Part shown: positions 7,882-14,260 of the stretch, piece by piece
Position numbering within the stretch: position 1 is the stretch's first letter
Layout of the letters: each line of letters starts with the position of its first letter
Assembly (NCBI GenBank): GCA_013152925.1
Contig: JAADFK010000022.1
Span: 1-33,716 of the forward strand
From: Acidobacteriota bacterium
GTDB taxonomy: Bacteria > Acidobacteriota > Thermoanaerobaculia > Thermoanaerobaculales > Sulfomarinibacteraceae
DNA length: 33,716 nt
Direction: 5' to 3'
Translations under genes and position numbers: made by a program
Notes under the pieces: model-generated
What the model was told of the DNA's origin: nothing
Seen by the model: the letters and a program-made list of their open reading frames with translations, nothing else
Databases searched by the model: none

Positions 7882-10269
7882 CTACTCGTGGCGTAGCGCC
7901 ATTGCTGTATCCACGAAGGTCACGCGCAGAGCGCCTGGCAGGGCTCCGAGGAGACCGGAAAGAGCGGCCGCGACGAGTATGGCCATCGCGAGAGCTGCCG
8001 TTGGAATCTCCAACCCTGGGATGCGGGAAGCCACGTACCACGCTCCACCAATTCCTGCGCTCACTCCCACGGCGGCCGCGGGGACAACCACCCGTGCCAC
8101 CTCGGCGAGGAGATCGCGGACGAGGCGGCCGGGCGTAGCACCGCACGCCGCGCGGATGCCCAGCTCTCGGCGCCTCTGGACGATCCAGAACGTCACCAGA
8201 CCATAGACGCCGCCACACGCGAGGGCGAGCGCCGCAATGGTCAGGCCCAGGAGCACCCTCCGCAGCAAGAGCGTGTTCTCCAGGCTTGCCCGAATCCGTG
8301 CAGAGAGCCGCTGGGGTCTGCGGACAATGACCTGGCAACCAACATCATTCACGGCACGGCGGAGCAGCCCCAGGAAACGTTCCGGCTCGGTGGAGGTCCT
8401 CGCAACCACATAGGGAGGCGTCATTGAACGTACCACGGCAAACGCTCCCCCCAGCTCCATTCCGAACGGCAGGTACAGCGTGGGCGGGGGTGGCTTTGCC
8501 GGCCCCTCCGCCAGGACATCGGTCGCGATTCCGACCACGGTCACCATGGTGTTCCCAGGAGAGAACTCCTCGCCGAGAGCCAGTCGCCGGCCCAAACGGG
8601 GTTGCTGCCACAGGCTTCGGGCCAGCCCACGGCTGACAATCGCGATGGGAGCACCGGCGCGGGTCTCGCCGGCGCTGAAGCTTCTGCCGTCGAGGATCGG
8701 AATGGCGAGGACGTCGAAGTACCTCTCCGTCACATACTGGACGCGCACCCGCAGGTGTCGTCCATCGGAGCTGACGACGTCAACATCCGAACGGGTTTCC
8801 CCGAGGGGCACGCCCGTCGACAGTGCCGTCCGTCCCAGTGTACCCCGGAGCCGATGGTAGACCTCCAGTTGCTGCTCCAGCGTGAACTTGGGCCCATGCG
8901 GCACGGGTAGAAGCAGGGAGGTGCTCACACCCTGGGGACGGAACCCCAGTGGAACCTGGACGAGCCGGCCCGCACTCCGGGTTACCGCCGCGGTGACCGT
9001 CAGCACTCCGGCAGCCATGGCAACCTCGAGTGCCACCAGGAGCCGGCGCATCCGTCCGGCCCACCGTCCGCCGCCTGACAACGATCCGACTCCCTTGAGC
9101 AGGGCGGCGTAGGAAACGCGGAGAACGGCCAGCGTGGCTGGCAACGCAGCCGCCAAGGCGGCTGCCGTCGCCACCACGACAACAATGAGGATCACCCACC
9201 GATCCACATGAACCGGGATGACCTGGGGCAACGAGCCGGTGAGTGAACGCCCCAGCCATCGCTGGACCGCCGCTGCCGCACCAAGGCCTACTGCAGTTCC
9301 CACCACGGCGAGCAAAGCGGCCTCGAGCACGACGAGACGCACCACGGTCCATGGCCGCGCGCCCACGACGACGCGCACGGCGAGCTCCCCGCCGCGGGCA
9401 TCGGTTCGGGCCAGCAACAGGATGGCGAGGTTGCACGCGGCCAGGACGGCGATCAGCCACGCGATGCCCAGAAGCGTTCGCAGAGGGCCCTCCGCGGACC
9501 CCAGGATCGCATGCCGCAGCGGCATCACCACGGGACTCACTTCACGGTTGTGCAGTAACGCTCCGAGCTCGTGGCGCACCGCCCGCCACGATGCCGGAGG
9601 GGCCCGGTGAACGAGGATCACCAGATCCCTGGAGCGGACACCCGCCGCAGATGTTGGTTGGCGGTACGGCAAGTACAGGTCGGGTCGCACCGTCTTTCCC
9701 AATGTTCCCGGGAAGGTGAAACCACGCCGGAGCACGCCGACGACCCGGCAGGGAGCGCCGTCGATTCTGACCGTGCGCCCGAGGATGGCCGGATCGGCAC
9801 CGAACCGGTGTTGCCACGTCCGCCACGCCAGAACCACAACTCGGGGAGCTCCGGCCGCGGCGTCCTCGGGGAGCAACAACCGTCCCAGCGAGCTGGTCGC
9901 TCCGAGGAGCCCGAACGCCCCCGGGGTCACGTTGGCCGCAGAGACGAGCTCGAGATCACCGCCCCCTCCGAGCGCCAACCAACGAACGGCGTACCCCTCG
10001 GCGCGATCAACGGTCCGGGCAGCGGACCGGAGGGTCTGGAGTGTCTCGTAAGATCCCGGGCCCTCCCCCCACGAGCCACGGAGCCCCACTTCGCCGAGCA
10101 GGCGGGCTTCGGGGTAGGCCAGCGGCCGGAGCAGGAGCGAGCCCGCCACGGCAACGAGAACAGAGACCACGAACATCGCCACTGCCAGCAGGCCGACCGC
10201 AGAAACGGTCAGCGCAGGCCGGCGGGAGAGTGCGGCCAGCGTGAAGCGGAAATCGTGATCGAGCACCAT
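7882..10269 (-). CDS. MacB/FtsX-type ABC transporter permease, duplicated form
   Basis: 795 residues with two MacB-like modules in tandem: an N-terminal membrane helix (~18-45), a large periplasmic domain, three helices (~265-390), a central helix (~415-435), a second periplasmic domain, and three C-terminal helices (~665-790). Both halves carry the FtsX signature after a membrane helix: ARTDARGGELAVRVVVGA and QRRRELGIRAACGATPGR. This 8-helix duplicated layout matches permeases abundant in Acidobacteria. MacB-type systems do not import; they work with a membrane-fusion protein to expel peptides, antibiotics or lipophilic molecules from the periplasm or membrane. The ATPase stop lies 2 bp upstream and the adaptor gene precedes it, so all parts of a MacAB-like pump except an outer-membrane channel are present. 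Substrate unknown. Confidence 0.9.
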   Translation of the reverse strand: MVLDHDFRFTLAALSRRPALTVSAVGLLAVAMFVVSVLVAVAGSLLLRPLAYPEARLLGEVGLRGSWGEGPGSYETLQTLRSAARTVDRAEGYAVRWLALGGGGDLELVSAANVTPGAFGLLGATSSLGRLLLPEDAAAGAPRVVVLAWRTWQHRFGADPAILGRTVRIDGAPCRVVGVLRRGFTFPGTLGKTVRPDLYLPYRQPTSAAGVRSRDLVILVHRAPPASWRAVRHELGALLHNREVSPVVMPLRHAILGSAEGPLRTLLGIAWLIAVLAACNLAILLLARTDARGGELAVRVVVGARPWTVVRLVVLEAALLAVVGTAVGLGAAAAVQRWLGRSLTGSLPQVIPVHVDRWVILIVVVVATAAALAAALPATLAVLRVSYAALLKGVGSLSGGGRWAGRMRRLLVALEVAMAAGVLTVTAAVTRSAGRLVQVPLGFRPQGVSTSLLLPVPHGPKFTLEQQLEVYHRLRGTLGRTALSTGVPLGETRSDVDVVSSDGRHLRVRVQYVTERYFDVLAIPILDGRSFSAGETRAGAPIAIVSRGLARSLWQQPRLGRRLALGEEFSPGNTMVTVVGIATDVLAEGPAKPPPPTLYLPFGMELGGAFAVVRSMTPPYVVARTSTEPERFLGLLRRAVNDVGCQVIVRRPQRLSARIRASLENTLLLRRVLLGLTIAALALACGGVYGLVTFWIVQRRRELGIRAACGATPGRLVRDLLAEVARVVVPAAAVGVSAGIGGAWYVASRIPGLEIPTAALAMAILVAAALSGLLGALPGALRVTFVDTAMALRHE

Positions 10270-10271
10270 GG

Positions 10272-10970
10272 TTATGCCACCTGCCGGATCTCGTCCACGA
10301 TGTGGCCGTCGTAGATATGAAGGACCCTGTCCGCAACCCCCGCGTATTCCGGGTTGTGGGTCACCAGGATCACCGTCGTTCCCTCCCGGTGGAGCCGCTC
10401 CAGGAGCTCGATGACGGCCGCCCCGGACGCCGAGTCCAGATTGCCGGTGGGCTCGTCGGCTAGGATCAGCTGGGGACGGGTGACCAGCGCTCTCGCCACC
10501 GCGGAACGTTGCTGCTGTCCTCCCGAGAGCTGCCCCGGATAGTGCCGCGCGCGGTGGAGAAGATCCACCTGGTGGAGGACCTCCTCGACCCGTTGCCGCC
10601 GCTCACGTGCCTTCACGCCACGGTAGACGAGCGGCAGCTCCACGTTCTCCTCCACAGTCAGCTCTGGAATCAGGTTGAAGGTCTGGAAGACAAAACCGAG
10701 GTAACGATTCCGGAGCTGTGCCAGAGCTCGTGCCCCGAGTCCGCTCGTGTCACGGCCCGCGAGCAGATACCGCCCCTGGGTCGGCCGTTCCAGCAGCCCG
10801 AGAACGAAGAGCAACGAGCTCTTGCCGCTGCCCGACGGACCCATGATGCACACGAGCTCCCCCGGGCGCACCGTGAGGTGGATCTGTCCGAGCGCATGGG
10901 TGGCGATCTGGGTTGTGGTGTAGACCTTGCTGACATTCTCGAGCCGAATGAGCACATCATCATCAGCCAT
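10272..10970 (-). CDS. ABC transporter ATP-binding protein (MacB/LolD-like)
   Basis: A 232-residue single ATPase domain. Walker A GPSGSGKSS (~44-52), Q-loop FQTFNLIPELTVEENVELPL, signature LSGGQQQR, Walker B LILADEPTGNLD, and H-loop VTHNPEYA. The phrase ADEPTGNLDS and the length are typical of the MacB/LolD/FtsE subgroup that powers FtsX-type permeases. It lies 9 bp after the membrane-fusion gene, with AAGGAGGT directly before its ATG, and 2 bp before the permease gene. This is the cytoplasmic motor of the pump. Confident family call. Confidence 0.95.
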   Translation of the reverse strand: MADDDVLIRLENVSKVYTTTQIATHALGQIHLTVRPGELVCIMGPSGSGKSSLLFVLGLLERPTQGRYLLAGRDTSGLGARALAQLRNRYLGFVFQTFNLIPELTVEENVELPLVYRGVKARERRQRVEEVLHQVDLLHRARHYPGQLSGGQQQRSAVARALVTRPQLILADEPTGNLDSASGAAVIELLERLHREGTTVILVTHNPEYAGVADRVLHIYDGHIVDEIRQVA

Positions 10971-10979
10971 ACGACCTCC

Positions 10980-12230
10980 TTACCGCTCGGCGAGCCGGAT
11001 CCTTCGAACGTTCTTCCACGGACCGGGTTCTGACACGATGACCCGGTCTCCGGGTTTCAGTCCGGCAACCACCTCGGCATACCGGGCTGAGAGTCGGCCC
11101 AGCCGCACCCGGACCCGCTCCGCCCCTCGTCCCACCCTGTCCAGCCGGTACAGCTGCAGCTCGCCGCCCGCCGTTGCGCCGGCGGGCAGCTCCACATACA
11201 GCGCGTCGGGTACCTCGGTGAGCACGATATCTCCCTCCACTGCGAGATCCGGCCGGGCTCCCGCGGGCAGCCGGGCCGGCAGAGCGGCCTCCACTTCCAC
11301 GAATCCGCCCACCACGGTCGGATCCACCCTCGTTACATGTCCTTTCACCTTCGTTCCGGCCACATCCAGCTCGACACGTTGGCCGCGCGCCACCCGGGCC
11401 GCATCGCGTTGTGCGATCTTGAGGCGAGCGACCATGGCGCCACCACCCGCAACCCGGGCGAGGTGAGCGCCGGCCGCCACCCGTTGCCCGGGCTCCACCA
11501 GCACCCGCTGAACCACACCCGTGATGCCGGCCCGCACGTGGAGAGCCGTGACCCTCGCACGAGCACGCACCGCCGCGCTCTCCAGCTCACGGACACGCGC
11601 CTGGAGCTCCCGCAGACGCGCCGCCCCCGTGCGTCCCACCACCTCGAGACGTTTCCGTTCGAGCTCGAGGTCACGCTCGAATTGCGCCACGTCGAGCCTG
11701 GCCTTACGGAGCGTGATGTCGGGTACCAGGCCACGATCACGAAGCTCCTGATCGGCTTCAAGATCGATCTTCGCCTTTTCCAGGGCGGACTCCGCCCGCG
11801 CCACGGCCGCTTCCTGGTCGAACCGGTCCCGCTCCACCCGTGCCTTTGCTTCGGTCAGCGTTGCGCGTTCGGCCCGGAGCCGGAGCTCGGCCTCGGCAAG
11901 GGCACTCTCAAGCTCCGGATTGGCCAGCTCCACCACCTCCGATCCGGGTCGCACCCGGGTTCCTGGCGGCGCCAGGATGCGCTTCACCACGGCAGGTCCC
12001 GGAGCTGCCAGCCACAGGCTCGAGGCCGGCTCGAGAACGCCGTGCGCACTGACACCAATCCGGAACGTTCCCTTCCGGACCGTGCCGATCCAGACCTCCG
12101 ATCGCGGCACCGTCGGAGCGTGCAGCAACCGGGCGCCGAGGGCAACTGCCACGAGGACACCGATCCCCGCCGCCGGGATCAGCCAGCGCCCGCGCCTCCG
12201 CGACTCGCCGGAAGTCAGTGGAAGATCCAT
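10980..12230 (-). CDS. HlyD/MacA-like periplasmic adaptor (membrane-fusion protein)
   Basis: 416 residues. An N-terminal membrane anchor (~14-33) follows a basic stretch (SRRRGRW). Then comes a split lipoyl/barrel-sandwich domain (~50-90 and ~215-260), separated by a long charged coiled-coil hairpin (~95-215, rich in Glu/Arg/Ala), then beta-barrel and membrane-proximal domains (~265-400; LKPGDRVIVSEPGP near the end). These are the parts of MacA/HlyD adaptors that bridge an inner-membrane pump to an outer-membrane channel. It is the first gene of the minus-strand operon MFP-ATPase-permease-NtrC-kinase. A sigma-54-type promoter lies 24 bp before the ATG. No TolC-like channel gene is in the window. 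Confidence 0.9.
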   Translation of the reverse strand: MDLPLTSGESRRRGRWLIPAAGIGVLVAVALGARLLHAPTVPRSEVWIGTVRKGTFRIGVSAHGVLEPASSLWLAAPGPAVVKRILAPPGTRVRPGSEVVELANPELESALAEAELRLRAERATLTEAKARVERDRFDQEAAVARAESALEKAKIDLEADQELRDRGLVPDITLRKARLDVAQFERDLELERKRLEVVGRTGAARLRELQARVRELESAAVRARARVTALHVRAGITGVVQRVLVEPGQRVAAGAHLARVAGGGAMVARLKIAQRDAARVARGQRVELDVAGTKVKGHVTRVDPTVVGGFVEVEAALPARLPAGARPDLAVEGDIVLTEVPDALYVELPAGATAGGELQLYRLDRVGRGAERVRVRLGRLSARYAEVVAGLKPGDRVIVSEPGPWKNVRRIRLAER

Positions 12231-12253
12231 GCATCACGCCCCACTCATTGAGC

Positions 12254-12269
12254 AGCAAGAATCGTACCA
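12254..12269 (-). promoter_or_regulatory. Candidate sigma-54 promoter of the efflux/two-component operon
   Basis: On the minus strand the sequence reads TGGTACG, 4 bases, TTGCT. It matches the sigma-54 -24/-12 consensus TGGCACG-N4-TTGCW at all fixed positions except one (T for C in the -24 element), with exact GG-to-GC spacing. A start near 12243 would give a leader of about a dozen bases before the ATG at 12230. The operon encodes a sigma-54 activator, consistent with autoregulation. Confidence 0.65.
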
Positions 12270-12368
12270 GCTCATCGTACCCGCTCCCGCCCCGAGATCA
12301 CGGCCCTGTGTTCCTGGGACGAGAGCCCTTCCTTGGGAAATCCCATGAACCTCATGACATCCCACTGA

Positions 12369-12386
12369 CCGTCCGGATCCGGACGG
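12369..12386. promoter_or_regulatory. Perfect 18-bp palindrome in shared control region (candidate activator site)
   Basis: CCGTCCGGATCCGGACGG is a perfect palindrome. It lies about 100 bp upstream of the minus-strand sigma-54 promoter and about 108 bp upstream of the plus-strand one. This is the usual distance for enhancer sites of NtrC-type activators. Its arms share the GTCC/GGAC core with the next dyad. Confidence 0.5.
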
Positions 12387-12397
12387 ATGGTATAAAA

Positions 12398-12423
12398 GCG
12401 GACAGTTGTCCGACACTGTCCGC
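12398..12423. promoter_or_regulatory. 26-bp dyad with CGGACA/TGTCCG half-sites (candidate NtrC-type enhancer)
   Basis: GCGGACAGT (12398-12406) and ACTGTCCGC (12415-12423) form perfect 9-bp arms around an 8-base spacer, and the spacer itself contains another TGTCCG. Three half-sites result: CGGACA at 12399, TGTCCG at 12407 and TGTCCG at 12417. Multiple inverted half-sites midway between divergent sigma-54 promoters suggest an enhancer for the NtrC-family regulator encoded at 6501-7868. Binding is inferred. Confidence 0.55.
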
Positions 12424-12493
12424 AACCTCTCCGGAGCCGGACGATCCGCTGGCTGAACCAATTTTCGTCGGCCCTTCCCAACCAAAGCGCCAC

Positions 12494-12509
12494 TGGCATG
12501 TGCCTTGCA
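12494..12509 (+). promoter_or_regulatory. Candidate sigma-54 promoter of the peptide-modification operon
   Basis: TGGCATG, 4 bases, TTGCA: only one mismatch (T for C in the -24 element) to TGGCACG-N4-TTGCW, with correct spacing. A transcript would start near 12521, about 55 bases before the precursor ATG. No better sigma-70-type promoter is obvious in front of this operon. Confidence 0.7.
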
Positions 12510-12575
12510 GATGTCCCGGCCGAGCTTGCCCGGGCAGAGCGAACAATCTCACGAGAAAGGAGGTGAAACGCAATC

Positions 12576-12725
12576 ATGCATGATGATATCATTCCCGATG
12601 TTCTCACCGATCTCAACGTCATCTCGAGCTACGCTGATCTGCAGGCGGCGCCTGCGGCGCACAGTCACACGCATACGTGCAACGTGCTCGGGGTGATCGA
12701 TGCCGACACTGACACGGCCGAATAG
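12576..12725 (+). CDS. Small RiPP-type precursor peptide (49 residues)
   Basis: Encodes 49 residues: MHDDIIPDVLTDLNVISSY, then ADLQAAPAAHSHTHTCNVLG, then VIDADTDTAE. The start is supported by a strong ribosome-binding site, AAAGGAGGTGA at 12556-12566, nine bases upstream of the ATG. The acidic, amphipathic N-terminal half looks like a leader. The C-terminal half has a His/Thr/Ser cluster (HSHTHT), a single Cys (35) and an Asp/Thr-rich end, which could be the modified core. The next gene is a radical SAM/SPASM maturase with a PqqD-like recognition domain, followed by an ABC exporter, the classic context for a ribosomally made, post-translationally modified peptide. I recognise no known precursor family. 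The modification, cleavage site and activity are unknown; AA-P-AA around residues 24-28 is one possible leader boundary. Confidence 0.75.
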   Translation: MHDDIIPDVLTDLNVISSYADLQAAPAAHSHTHTCNVLGVIDADTDTAE

Positions 12726-12739
12726 CCGTGTCACGAACC

Positions 12740-12768
12740 GGCGGGGTGGTCGTGGAGGCCACCCCGCC
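12740..12768 (+). terminator. GC-rich hairpin between precursor and maturase (attenuator-like)
   Basis: GGCGGGGTGG (12740-12749) and CCACCCCGCC (12759-12768) form a perfect 10-bp stem with a 9-base loop, starting 15 bases after the precursor stop. No T-run follows, so it is not a full rho-independent terminator. Partial termination or 3'-end protection of the precursor message would make more peptide than enzyme, as in many peptide operons. Its position also argues that the maturase starts downstream, at 12785. Confidence 0.55.
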
Positions 12769-12784
12769 TTCCTCGGGGGTGGAT

Positions 12785-14260
12785 ATGCAGGCGCTAGCTG
12801 AGGGTAACCACGGGAGACCAACGTCATCCGGCGGGAAACACGTACTTGCCCAGGCGCAAAGAACACCTCGGCCCGTTCCGGGTACGCGGTTTGAATCAAT
12901 TGACCTTCCCGGCGGGGAGCAAAGATACCGTCTTTTCAATCCCCTTCACGCGACTTTTGCTCTCCTGAACGAAGCAGGGAAGCTCATCGCCGCGGAGGTC
13001 AACGGCACCCGGTCAGTTTCGCAGCTTGCGACCATGCTGACGCGAAAAGAACCGGCATTGCCTCTTGAAGTTGCCATGGAAAGCGTCGTGGACTTTCTGG
13101 ACAGGCTCACGGCGCAGAAGCTTCTCTATTGGGACGACCAGACACCACCACCGATTCTTGAAACGACATCGTTAGATCGCCTTGAAGAAGTGTGGCTCAA
13201 CCTGACCAACCGGTGCAATCTCCGATGCATCACGTGCTTCAAGGATGCCGGCCCTGCGTACAAATCAGAGCTCAGCACGCAGGAATTGGTGGATTTGATC
13301 GATCAGATTCCTAGCCTCGTCACGGGGCGTGTCATCTTGTCGGGCGGCGAACCTCTGTTGCGCGAGGACGTTGATCTCATCCTTGAGGCGTTGGCGAAAC
13401 GCAATCTCGAGATCTTCATCATCACAAACGGTACCCTGATCGACCGTTCACGCGCCGAACGCCTGGCGCGCCTGCCTCACCTCGTCGTGCAGGTGAGCCT
13501 TGATGGATCGTGCCCGGAGGTAAATGACGGTATTCGGGGTTCTGGCAGTTTCGAGCGCGCGCTTGCAGGCGCAAGAAACCTCGCTGAGCTCGGAGTGGAT
13601 GTGAGAATCTACCCCACCGTAACCAAGCTCAACATCGAAGATCTCCCCCAGCTGCAACGCCTCTACAAGACGCTACGCCAGGATGATCGGCGCTTCGCGT
13701 TCGCCCGTTTTCACCCAACTGGTCGAGGAGCACGCCACTTTCGCGAGCTGTATATTCCTCCTGGTGAGTTCTTGAAACGTATTGCACGCATGAAGTTGGA
13801 TGGCACGCGGAAACCGGATGATGGAACCGCGCGCCGGGCTTTCAAGGACTTCATTCCGCGTAGAGTCATTTATGGCGTCCGTAAGGTCAATTGTGGCCTT
13901 GGTTCAGGAACGCTCTCGATCGACGCCGACGGAACGGTTTATCCATGTCACTGGCTCCATGACCGCCAATTCGCTGCTGGCGACTTGCGAAGGAATACGC
14001 TTGCGGAGATCTATTTCGCATCCACCCCACTGCGACGGTTCCGCGACCTGCGGGTGGACGGGCAGATTACGGCCTGCACGAACTGCGATGTCCGGTACCT
14101 GTGTGGCGGCGGTTGTCGGGCACGAGCTCTTGCCTTCACCGGCGATATTGCTGGACTTGACCCCGAGTGTGAGCTGATGCAAACAGCTTTCCGACGAGGA
14201 CTTTGGTGCGCTCCGATGTGGGAGCTGGACGACGATCATCGCGAGGAGGTGCAGGCATGA
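12785..14260 (+). CDS. Radical SAM/SPASM peptide maturase with N-terminal PqqD-like domain
   Basis: 491 residues from the ATG at 12785; an in-frame GTG at 12728 would give 510 but runs through the hairpin, whereas GGGGGT precedes 12785. Residues ~47-119 (RYRLFNPLHATFALL to KLLYWDD) resemble the PqqD-like RRE that binds leader peptides. The radical SAM motif CNLRCITC places the 4Fe-4S ligands at 144, 148 and 151, followed by LSGGEPLLRED and ITNGT. The C-terminal SPASM domain has Cys at 370, 388, 431, 434, 440, 444 and 462 (CTNCDVRYLCGGGC), enough for two auxiliary clusters. Such enzymes make thioether, C-C or related crosslinks on precursor peptides. The stop overlaps the transporter start (ATGA). 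G+C is clearly lower than flanking genes. The reaction cannot be predicted. Confidence 0.93.
   Translation: MQALAEGNHGRPTSSGGKHVLAQAQRTPRPVPGTRFESIDLPGGEQRYRLFNPLHATFALLNEAGKLIAAEVNGTRSVSQLATMLTRKEPALPLEVAMESVVDFLDRLTAQKLLYWDDQTPPPILETTSLDRLEEVWLNLTNRCNLRCITCFKDAGPAYKSELSTQELVDLIDQIPSLVTGRVILSGGEPLLREDVDLILEALAKRNLEIFIITNGTLIDRSRAERLARLPHLVVQVSLDGSCPEVNDGIRGSGSFERALAGARNLAELGVDVRIYPTVTKLNIEDLPQLQRLYKTLRQDDRRFAFARFHPTGRGARHFRELYIPPGEFLKRIARMKLDGTRKPDDGTARRAFKDFIPRRVIYGVRKVNCGLGSGTLSIDADGTVYPCHWLHDRQFAAGDLRRNTLAEIYFASTPLRRFRDLRVDGQITACTNCDVRYLCGGGCRARALAFTGDIAGLDPECELMQTAFRRGLWCAPMWELDDDHREEVQA

Noticed and set aside
12660-12680. His-Xaa-Ser (HXS) type repeat peptide
   Set aside because: HSHTHT resembles that pattern, but the paired HxsB/HxsC maturases and HxsD are absent and only one radical SAM enzyme is present.
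12505-12696. Alternative 63-codon frame across the precursor gene
   Set aside because: Its start lacks a ribosome-binding site and its product is Arg/Ser-rich. The frame from 12576 has the strong site, a sensible composition and ends just before the maturase.
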